NCBI RefSeq assembly: GCF_002741945.1
Contig: NZ_MDVN01000003.1
Coordinates: 186,001 to 250,000 of the forward strand
Length of the DNA: 64,000 nucleotides
Direction: 5' to 3'
From: Gaetbulibacter sp. 4G1
GTDB lineage: Bacteria; Bacteroidota; Bacteroidia; Flavobacteriales; Flavobacteriaceae
A program made the position numbers and the translations under genes. A model generated the notes under the pieces. It searched no databases. It was given only the letters and a program-made list of their open reading frames with translations, and was not told where the DNA came from. The stretch's first letter is position 1, and each line of letters starts with the position of its first letter. Positions 36,270 through 43,627 of the stretch are shown here, piece by piece.

Positions 36270-37883
36270 TTAGTTGATTCCTGCATAATTAATACCTGTT
36301 AAATAATGCATGTCTCTATCAAAAGTTGAAAGGTCATCATGATTAAATTTATTGACATTGTCATAACCACAAGAACGTGCTACAACTTTAATTAAATCGT
36401 TGGTAGCTTCAAAGTAGTTTTGTAATTGCTTTGCAGAAGAAGATATAATTAACCTACTACGCAACGACTCCTTTTGTGTTGCAATACCAACAGGGCAGTT
36501 ATTGCTTCCACAAGCGCGCATTCCTAAGCAACCAATAGCTTGTAATGCAGAGTTTGAAACAGCTATCGCATCTGCCCCAAGCATCATTGCTTTAGCAAAG
36601 TCTTCAGCTACACGTAAACCTCCAGTAATAACTAAAGTAACATTTGTAGCTCCAGCTTTATCTATATATTTTCTGGCTCTCGCTAATGCTGGAATAGTTG
36701 GTACATTAATATGATCTCTTAAAATAGTAGGAGCAGAGCCAGTTCCACCACCTCGTCCATCAAGAATGATATAATCTACACCAACATCGAGCGCAAATTG
36801 AATGTCTTTTTCTATATGACTTGCTGCTATTTTAAAACCAATTGGAATACCTCCTGTACGTTCACGTACCTTATTGGCAAAATCCTTAAAATCTTCTACT
36901 GTATGAAAATTTGGGTTTGCCGCAGGAGAAATAGCTGTTTCACCTTCTTTTAACCCACGAACCTCAGCAATCTCTTTACTTACTTTATTACCTGGAAGGT
37001 GTCCACCTGTTCCTGTTTTAGCGCCTTGTCCGCCTTTAAAATGAAAGGCTTGTACATGATCTAATTTATCCCAAGAAAATCCAAATTGTGCTGATGCTAA
37101 TTCATAGAAGTATCTTGAATTATTTGTTTGTTCTTCTGGCAGCATGCCGCCTTCACCAGAACAAATTCCTGTTCCAGCAAGTTCTGCACCTTTTGATAAA
37201 GCTATTTTTGCTTCGCGTGATAATGCCCCAAAACTCATGTCACTCACAAATAATGGCATATCTAGTTCTAATGGTTTTTTTGCTTTTGGACCAATAATCA
37301 CTTTGGTGGCAACAGACTTATTATCTAATAAAGGACGCGATGCTAATTGTGCAGGCAAAAATTGAATATCGTTCCATTTAGGAAGTGTATTTCTATCAAC
37401 ACCCATAGAAGCTGAAAAGCCATGGTGACCAATATTTTTTAAACCATTTTTTGCGAGTTCTTTTATATAACTAGTGTAAGGTTCTGTGTCCTCAGGATGC
37501 GTATCTGCATAAGTGCCCAAATACTCATCTCGATTGAAAGGTTGGGGGTGATTAATTTCAAATTCTGCAATTTCATTTTCATCTACTAATAAAGAATCTT
37601 CTTGAATATATTCTTGAAATTTATGAAGTTGTTCATCGTTATTATACTCACTAACGCCAGTGTCGTACCTATAGTCCCAATGATGGACTCCACAAATAAG
37701 ATTGTGCCCATCAATATAACCATCTGCTAATAAAGCTCCACGATGATGACAACGTCCATATAGAACAGAAATTCCCTTTTCATGTTTTATAATTACTAAA
37801 TCGGTGTTTTTTACTAAGGAGTAGGTAGGTTGTTTGTCTTTAAGGTTTGAGATTTTTGCAATTTCAATTTTTTTTGACGACAT
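36270..37883 (-). CDS. Rieske-type ferredoxin domain fused to an FMN-binding glutamate synthase domain
   Basis: The 537-residue protein begins with a Rieske [2Fe-2S] domain whose ligands are C45/H47 (GRCHHRG) and C64/H67 (ICGVHHWDY). From about residue 125 it has the glutamate-synthase FMN/TIM-barrel domain: FVSDMSFGALSREAKIALSK, GTGICSGEGGMLPEE, ILDGRGGGTGSAPTI and CGSNNCPVGIATQ. There is no glutaminase domain, so it may use free ammonia or perform another flavin reaction with the Rieske cluster as electron relay. It ends at a shared terminator with hppA and is monocistronic. Confidence 0.92.
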   Translation of the reverse strand: MSSKKIEIAKISNLKDKQPTYSLVKNTDLVIIKHEKGISVLYGRCHHRGALLADGYIDGHNLICGVHHWDYRYDTGVSEYNNDEQLHKFQEYIQEDSLLVDENEIAEFEINHPQPFNRDEYLGTYADTHPEDTEPYTSYIKELAKNGLKNIGHHGFSASMGVDRNTLPKWNDIQFLPAQLASRPLLDNKSVATKVIIGPKAKKPLELDMPLFVSDMSFGALSREAKIALSKGAELAGTGICSGEGGMLPEEQTNNSRYFYELASAQFGFSWDKLDHVQAFHFKGGQGAKTGTGGHLPGNKVSKEIAEVRGLKEGETAISPAANPNFHTVEDFKDFANKVRERTGGIPIGFKIAASHIEKDIQFALDVGVDYIILDGRGGGTGSAPTILRDHINVPTIPALARARKYIDKAGATNVTLVITGGLRVAEDFAKAMMLGADAIAVSNSALQAIGCLGMRACGSNNCPVGIATQKESLRSRLIISSSAKQLQNYFEATNDLIKVVARSCGYDNVNKFNHDDLSTFDRDMHYLTGINYAGIN

Positions 37884-37977
37884 AAAGTTGGAATTAGTTA
37901 ATTACTAAAGTTACAACTTTTTTGACGAGAAATATTTGTGTTAATTACAAGTTAGAATTGATGTTATTTTGCGTTAG

Positions 37978-38056
37978 CGATTGATGTGGCATCCTTTTTT
38001 GAGGCACGAGAAAAAGATATAACGGAAAGCGCGGTTTACCTTTTTTGGTAAAACGC
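37978..38056. repeat. Intergenic GC-richer segment with hairpin
   Basis: GCGGTTTACC (38031-38040) pairs with GGTAAAACGC (38047-38056) with one mismatch around a T6 loop, next to the dNK stop codon. The preceding 50 bases are less AT-rich than the flanks. It resembles a dispersed intergenic element, but only one copy is visible in this window. There is no T run on the dNK strand, so it is not a standard terminator. Confidence 0.35.
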
Positions 38057-38057
38057 C

Positions 38058-38672
38058 CTAAAAAAGACCGTTAATTTCGGCTTCTACTTTATTAATAATA
38101 CCGCCTAAATCTTCTGGATTATCAACAAAATCTAAATTATCAACATCAATAATTAGCAAATTACCTTTATCGTATTTAGAAATCCAAGCTTCGTAGCGTT
38201 CGTTTAATCTGCTTAAATAGTCAATACTTATTGAGTTTTCGTAATCGCGACCACGTTTATGGATTTGTTCCACTAAATTAGAGATTGAACTACGTAAATA
38301 AATAAGTAAATCTGGGCCTTGTACAAAGGATTCCATAAGATTGAAAAGCGATGAGTAATTCTCAAAATCGCGATTAGTCATTAAGCCCATAGCATGCAAA
38401 TTGGGTGCAAAAATATGAGCATCTTCATAAATAGTTCTGTCTTGAATAATGTCTTTTCCACTTTCGCGAATTTGAGCTACTTGACGAAATCTGCTATTTA
38501 AAAAATATACTTGCAAGTTAAAACTCCAGCGTTCCATTTGATTATAAAAATCGTCTAAATATGGATTGTCTACAACATCTTCTAGTTGCGCTTCCCATTT
38601 ATAGTGTTTCGCTAGTAATTTTGTAAGCGTTGTTTTTCCTGCGCCAATATTTCCTGCAATTGCAACGTGCAT
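38058..38672 (-). CDS. Deoxynucleoside kinase
   Basis: It phosphorylates deoxynucleosides for DNA precursor salvage. The P-loop GNIGAGKTT is at residues 7-15. QDRTIYEDAHIFA is the substrate-site DR motif, and RGRDYENSI is the LID-type arginine cluster. The 204-residue length fits the dNK/dGK family. It starts 3 bases after the upstream secreted protein gene and fits with the nucleoside transporter and thyA elsewhere in the window. Confidence 0.94.
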   Translation of the reverse strand: MHVAIAGNIGAGKTTLTKLLAKHYKWEAQLEDVVDNPYLDDFYNQMERWSFNLQVYFLNSRFRQVAQIRESGKDIIQDRTIYEDAHIFAPNLHAMGLMTNRDFENYSSLFNLMESFVQGPDLLIYLRSSISNLVEQIHKRGRDYENSISIDYLSRLNERYEAWISKYDKGNLLIIDVDNLDFVDNPEDLGGIINKVEAEINGLF

Positions 38673-38675
38673 AAT

Positions 38676-39470
38676 TTAATCTTTTATTAGTTGGTATTCA
38701 TGAAGAAATTCATTGTCGTAAATATACAAGCTTCCTCTGGTTACTAAAAACTGTTTTATTAACAATTTTGGTATTTCGATTGGTGTAATATTTTGATCAC
38801 GATCTGTTAAATAGAGTAACCTATTAGCAGATTTTAGTAAAATATTGTCATTATAATCTAAAGCTATAGCTGTGTAATTTTTATTTTTAATTTTATAAAT
38901 AAGGCTTCCGTAAGTATCATATTTATATAAATAGTTTTCTGTGAGCAGCCAACAGCTATTATAGCTGCTTTTCAGATCAATAATATTTGACTGTATTGGA
39001 AGAGATTTTGCTGATACTTTATTTGCTTTGTAATTGTAAAGTTCTAGTTGTTGTAAATCTTGATTGAAAACCCAAAGCTTGTTCCCAAAACCTGTAGAAA
39101 CATGTGATACATTTTTATATGGCTTTATAGCGTTAAAATCAATTTTATCAGTTTCAGCTAAGCGATTATCTAAAACTATAACTGTATTAAAATTTTTAAA
39201 GAAGAGCTTAATCTTTAAAGGGCTAAAAGCATCTACGGATGTTATTTCACCTAGTTGGACATTACTATAATTATAAAGAACAGAATTTTTAATTTTTTTA
39301 AACAGAGTTTTATTATCTACATATTTAATAACTTCAGAACCATTGAATTTTTCAACAGAAATAATAGCTTCGGCTTTTATCTCAATGGTTTTTACAAATG
39401 AAGTCTTAATCGCTTTTTGAGGAAACGCAGCTATCGAAATAAAAAATAAAAGAAATGTAATTGACCTCAT
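38676..39470 (-). CDS. Secreted hypothetical protein, possibly beta-propeller
   Basis: The 264-residue protein has a signal peptide (MRSITFLLFFISIAAFPQ). The rest is a series of short beta-strand repeats with recurring VxxLDNRL, KLWVFNQDLQQLELYNY, CWLLTENYLYKYDTYGSLIY and RGSLYIYDNEF elements. This suggests blades of a small beta-propeller. No family name can be given. It is translationally close to dNK (3-base gap) and downstream of the response regulator gene on the same strand. Confidence 0.7.
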   Translation of the reverse strand: MRSITFLLFFISIAAFPQKAIKTSFVKTIEIKAEAIISVEKFNGSEVIKYVDNKTLFKKIKNSVLYNYSNVQLGEITSVDAFSPLKIKLFFKNFNTVIVLDNRLAETDKIDFNAIKPYKNVSHVSTGFGNKLWVFNQDLQQLELYNYKANKVSAKSLPIQSNIIDLKSSYNSCWLLTENYLYKYDTYGSLIYKIKNKNYTAIALDYNDNILLKSANRLLYLTDRDQNITPIEIPKLLIKQFLVTRGSLYIYDNEFLHEYQLIKD

Positions 39471-39503
39471 AGTATTTGGAAAAATACAAAAATCAAACCA
39501 CTT

Positions 39504-40187
39504 TTAGCAAATTAATTTATATCCAAACCCACGAACATTTATAATTTGAATACTATCGTCTCGATTTAGTTTTTTTCTTAGTTTGGTAATAAATACGTCC
39601 ATACTTCTTGCCGAGAAAAAATCATCATTCCCCCAAAGCTTATTTAATATTACTGACCTGTCTAAAACGGCGTTTTTATTCTTTATTAAATGAAATAATA
39701 AATGTGCTTCGCGGTGTGTTAACTGAATGTTTTCATCAGTTTTAAATTGAAGTATTTGTTTAGGGAAATTAAAAGTATATTCTCCAATATTTAGTATTTC
39801 CGATGTTTTTTGAAGCTTAGTTCTGTTTAGTAAATTGTTAATACGTACAATAAGCTCTTCCATACTAAAAGGCTTTTTCAAATAGTCGTTACCGCCTATA
39901 GTAAAACCTTCTACTACATCTTGTGTTTGCGATTTTGCGGTTAAAAATATAATAGGAATAGTATCGTCTTCTATCCTTACCTCTTTAGCTAAAGTAAATC
40001 CATCTTTTTTTGGCATCATTACATCTAAAACTAAAAGCTCTGGTTTTTCTTTTTGATAGGTTTTAAAAGCAACCTCGCCATTTTCGCATAGCAAAACCTG
40101 AAAGCCCCTAGTTTCTAGGCTTTCTTTAATTATTAACCCTAATGCAGGCTCATCTTCAGCTAAAAGTATGGTAGTTAATTTACTCAT
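39504..40187 (-). CDS. OmpR/PhoB-family response regulator
   Basis: The receiver domain has acidic pocket residues 11-13 (AEDEP), phospho-acceptor D55 (LLVLDVMMPK), the T/K switch in FLTAKS and the lysine in LKKPFSMEEL. The C-terminal winged helix (about 130-227) has THREAHLLFHLIKNKNAVLD and RSMDVFITKLRKKL. It overlaps the kinase gene by 8 bases. The divergent GLPGLI/TonB-barrel genes are the obvious candidates for control. Confidence 0.95.
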   Translation of the reverse strand: MSKLTTILLAEDEPALGLIIKESLETRGFQVLLCENGEVAFKTYQKEKPELLVLDVMMPKKDGFTLAKEVRIEDDTIPIIFLTAKSQTQDVVEGFTIGGNDYLKKPFSMEELIVRINNLLNRTKLQKTSEILNIGEYTFNFPKQILQFKTDENIQLTHREAHLLFHLIKNKNAVLDRSVILNKLWGNDDFFSARSMDVFITKLRKKLNRDDSIQIINVRGFGYKLIC

Positions 40188-41646
40188 TAGGTAAAGACAT
40201 TTTAAAAGTTGTTTTATTGTTTTCTAAATCTAAATGAATAGTACCACCATGTTTTTCTGCAATTTTTTTTGCATAATATAAACCAATTCCAAAGCCTTTT
40301 ACATCATGAGTATTACCTTTTGGAACGCGATAAAATTTTTCAAATATCTTTTCTTTATTTGCTTTTGTTAGTGAGTTACCATCATCTGAAATGGAAATTG
40401 TAAAGGCAATTGGGTTTTGAGATAAATCAATATTAATTGTATTTCCGCCGTACTTTATCGCATTATCTAAAATGTTATTTATTGCATTTTCAAAATGAAA
40501 AACATCAATATTGGCAGTTATTTTATTTGAGGTTGCTGCGTAGTTTATTGATTTTTCAGTTTGTATTTTATGCTTTTCAACTATAGTTTGTAATATGTCT
40601 GATATATTATAATTGTCTCTTTTAAGTTTTAAGCTATCGCTATCTAAAGTTGCGGTTTCAAGAAGTTTTTCAACCATTACATTGAGCTTAGATAATTGAT
40701 TGTTAGACATGTCTAAATACGTTTTAGTCTTCTCTTTATCATCAATTACATTAAAACTTTTAATACTTTCTATAGCAACACCAATGGTAGCAATAGGTGT
40801 TTTAAACTCATGGGTAATATTACTAATTAAATCGTTTTTTACTTCGGCTAGTTGTTTTTGGTTTTTTATGATTTTTAAAAGATATAATAAACAACTAATA
40901 ACAGCTAAAACAAGAATTGTTGACATTAACAAACTTAAAGCACTTCTCTTTAAAATGATTTTTGTAGCATTTGGGTAGGTTATTTCTAAACTTTCATTTT
41001 GTTTTAAAAAGGTTGATTTTGATTTAGTTTTTAGAAAATCAGGACTATCGAACTCAATATTATATGCATTAAAAAGACTATCGTTTTTATAATGTTCTAA
41101 CAAGTAATCAATATCTAATTGCTTTCTTTTAAGTTCATCGTTAATAATAGGTGTTAATTTTTTAAAATCTAATGTATCATTATGGATGGATATAAAAATG
41201 GACGTAATGCCTTTTATAAGTTTTAAGCTATCTGCAGCTTTTTTGCCTTTAATGACTTTAATTCGTTTTATATGATTTTCTTTTTTTGAAAATGTAAAAC
41301 CACTATCTGAGTCTATTATTTGTGTAAATCCCGATATTTCTTTATCAATCTTACCTTTATAATCTTCTTGAACTTTTCTTATTATCAAATCGGGGTTTAT
41401 GTGATTTAATTCATCTTTAAATTTTAAACTGTCAGCTTCAATGTCAATAAAAGTCATTTGGTTAGATTCAGCTAAATCTGCATAGTAAGTGTCCAAAGCA
41501 TTATCAAAACTAACCTGCACTTGGTTTATAAAGTTTTGTTTGTTTTGCAAATAATTTTTGTAATTCCAATAGCATTGTACAACTATTGTTAATAATACAG
41601 TTGTAACAATTAAATATAAAAGCCATTTATATTTTTTTTCATTCAT
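40180..41646 (-). CDS. Membrane sensor histidine kinase (HisKA/HATPase)
   Basis: The 488-residue protein has TM1 at about 9-29, a ~200-residue periplasmic sensor region with no recognised fold, and TM2 at about 233-256. HisKA has the phospho-histidine in LISNITHEFKTPIATIG. The HATPase domain has the N box NAINNILDNAIKYG, the F box EKFYRV and the G box GFGIGLYYAKKI. It is first in the kinase-regulator operon and divergent from two GLPGLI-family genes 150 bp away. Confidence 0.95.
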   Translation of the reverse strand: MNEKKYKWLLYLIVTTVLLTIVVQCYWNYKNYLQNKQNFINQVQVSFDNALDTYYADLAESNQMTFIDIEADSLKFKDELNHINPDLIIRKVQEDYKGKIDKEISGFTQIIDSDSGFTFSKKENHIKRIKVIKGKKAADSLKLIKGITSIFISIHNDTLDFKKLTPIINDELKRKQLDIDYLLEHYKNDSLFNAYNIEFDSPDFLKTKSKSTFLKQNESLEITYPNATKIILKRSALSLLMSTILVLAVISCLLYLLKIIKNQKQLAEVKNDLISNITHEFKTPIATIGVAIESIKSFNVIDDKEKTKTYLDMSNNQLSKLNVMVEKLLETATLDSDSLKLKRDNYNISDILQTIVEKHKIQTEKSINYAATSNKITANIDVFHFENAINNILDNAIKYGGNTINIDLSQNPIAFTISISDDGNSLTKANKEKIFEKFYRVPKGNTHDVKGFGIGLYYAKKIAEKHGGTIHLDLENNKTTFKMSLPNE

Positions 41647-41793
41647 AATTCAAAAGTAAATGTTAAACTAATACAAAACCAATTGGTTAACACACGTTAA
41701 CACTCATTAACTATTAAAAGATATTTTACTTTTCATATTTGTACCTCATTAATCAAAAAACGAATAGTAATTAATTTTAAAAAGAAGATTAAC

Positions 41794-42615
41794 ATGAAAA
41801 CAATTATTAAAGCAGTTATTGTATTACTAACCTTAGCGATAACTAAGGTTAGTGCCCAAGATTTTCAAGGCGTAGCTACTTATAAATCACACAGAAAAGT
41901 AGATTTAAAGCTTGGTAATGAAAACATGAATGATGAGATGCAAAAACAAATTCAAGAACAATTGCGAAAACAGTTTCAGCAAGAGTATAAACTCACCTTT
42001 AGTAAGCATGAGTCTATATACAAACAGGTTGAGAAATTAGATGCTCCCAATCCAATTCAATCGGGAATTCAAATTCGTGTATCTCAAGGGTCAAACATTA
42101 TGTATAAGAATATAAAAGAGAATAGGTTTGCCAATAAAACTGAAATATTTGGAAAAATATTTTTAATACAGGACTCTTTAACAAATAGAAAATGGGAGTT
42201 AGTTAACGAAACAAAGAACATTGGAGATTATACCTGTTTTAAAGCGGTGTTTAATGATGAATATACTACAGAAACATTAACACAAGGAGGAGAAATAGAA
42301 ACGGTTACTAAACCAAGAACGACTACGGTTTGGTATACACCTCAAATACCTGTTAATAATGGACCAGCAGAATTTTTTGGATTGCCAGGGCTTATTTTAG
42401 AAGTTAATGATGGTGATTTAACCCTTGTTTGTACAAAAATTGTAATAAACCCAAAAGAGGATATAAAAATTGTTGAACCTTCAAAAGGAAAAAAAGTAAC
42501 ACAAGAAGAGTTTGATAAAATTCGCGACGAAAAATCTAAAGAAAGGATGGAACAGTTTCGTGCAAGAAGCAGTGGCGAAGATGGAGAACGTGTTATGATT
42601 AGAATTGGTGGATAA
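41794..42615 (+). CDS. GLPGLI family secreted protein (first of two)
   Basis: The 273-residue protein has a signal peptide (about 1-21, VSAQ). The family motif FFGLPGLILEVNDGDLTLVC lies near residue 190. A basic, charged C-terminus has a KxREQF-like helix. This Bacteroidota-specific family has no known function and is often found next to outer-membrane receptor genes. It is paralogous to the next gene and divergent from the two-component system. Confidence 0.9.
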   Translation: MKTIIKAVIVLLTLAITKVSAQDFQGVATYKSHRKVDLKLGNENMNDEMQKQIQEQLRKQFQQEYKLTFSKHESIYKQVEKLDAPNPIQSGIQIRVSQGSNIMYKNIKENRFANKTEIFGKIFLIQDSLTNRKWELVNETKNIGDYTCFKAVFNDEYTTETLTQGGEIETVTKPRTTTVWYTPQIPVNNGPAEFFGLPGLILEVNDGDLTLVCTKIVINPKEDIKIVEPSKGKKVTQEEFDKIRDEKSKERMEQFRARSSGEDGERVMIRIGG

Positions 42616-42720
42616 TAATAGTTAAACATTATTTTTATTCATCTATTAAACTAATGGCAATTATTGTGGTCTAAAGATTAAGTGAAATCTTTAAAAAATA
42701 TTTTGTTTAATTATTTATTA

Positions 42721-42737
42721 TATTTGTTAAACAAATA
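42721..42737. promoter_or_regulatory. 17-bp perfect dyad upstream of the second GLPGLI gene
   Basis: TATTTGTT-A-AACAAATA is a perfect inverted repeat. It overlaps a -7 element, TATATTTG (42719-42726), 16 bases before the ATG at 42753. It could be an operator of the adjacent response regulator. A weak TTTG lies only 13 bases upstream. Confidence 0.4.
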
Positions 42738-42752
42738 ATTTACACAACCGCA

Positions 42753-43580
42753 ATGAAAATCTTTATCACTAAATTCTCTGCTTTACTTTTTATTTTATTT
42801 TATACCATTTCAATTGAAGCTCAAGAGTTTCAAGGAAAAGCTTACTATTTTTCCAAAACTCCTATGGAGTTAGGGCGTTGGGGAGCTAAAATGAGCGAGC
42901 AGCAGAAAAAACAAGTAGAAGCACGATTAAAAAACAGGTTAGAAAAAACGTATGTTTTAACATTTAACAAACAAGAGTCGATGTATAAAGAAGACGAAAA
43001 ACTTGATGCGATTTCTGGAGCTACAGATTCTTGGGGTAAAAATTTCACACCTGGTAATCAATATAAAAACATAAAGACCAATACATTTATTCAAAACCAA
43101 GAGTTTTATGGTAAAAAGTTTTTAGTTAAAGACAGTTTACAACCCATTGATTGGAAAATGGGTAGTGAAACAAAAACTATAGGTAAGTATACATGTTTTA
43201 AAGCAACAGCTTTACTTCCTAAATATCAGCTTTCTTGGTATTCTTTTTCATGGGGTCAATTACGTAATAATACCGCAAATTCTAATGATGAGAACAATAA
43301 TAGTGAAGTAGAAATGGTAGAGGTTGAAGCTTGGTATACATTGCAAATACCTATAAGCCAAGGCCCAGGAGAATATTGGGGTTTGCCTGGTTTAATTCTA
43401 GAAGTTAGTGAAGGTAATACTACTATACTTTGTTCAAAAATTGTAATGAATCCAAAAGAAAAAGCCAATATAAAAGTTCCAGAAAAAGGGGAGAATGTTA
43501 CCCGTAAAGAATATAAAGAAATTATAACCAAAAAAATGACAGAGTTTAGAGAGAATAGAGGGAGAAGAAGAAGACAGTAA
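42753..43580 (+). CDS. GLPGLI family secreted protein (second of two)
   Basis: The 275-residue protein has a signal peptide (about 1-23, IEAQ). The motif YWGLPGLILEVSEGNTTILC is parallel to its neighbour's, and both share KIVMNPKE/KIVINPKE. It has an insert before the motif rich in Asn and Glu, and an arginine-rich end (RENRGRRRRQ). It arose by tandem duplication and diverged widely. It is 47 bases upstream of the TonB-barrel gene, which is probably co-transcribed. Confidence 0.9.
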   Translation: MKIFITKFSALLFILFYTISIEAQEFQGKAYYFSKTPMELGRWGAKMSEQQKKQVEARLKNRLEKTYVLTFNKQESMYKEDEKLDAISGATDSWGKNFTPGNQYKNIKTNTFIQNQEFYGKKFLVKDSLQPIDWKMGSETKTIGKYTCFKATALLPKYQLSWYSFSWGQLRNNTANSNDENNNSEVEMVEVEAWYTLQIPISQGPGEYWGLPGLILEVSEGNTTILCSKIVMNPKEKANIKVPEKGENVTRKEYKEIITKKMTEFRENRGRRRRQ

Positions 43581-43627
43581 ATTACTCCACTATTTTTAAT
43601 AAACACGTTTGGAAATCAATCAAAATC

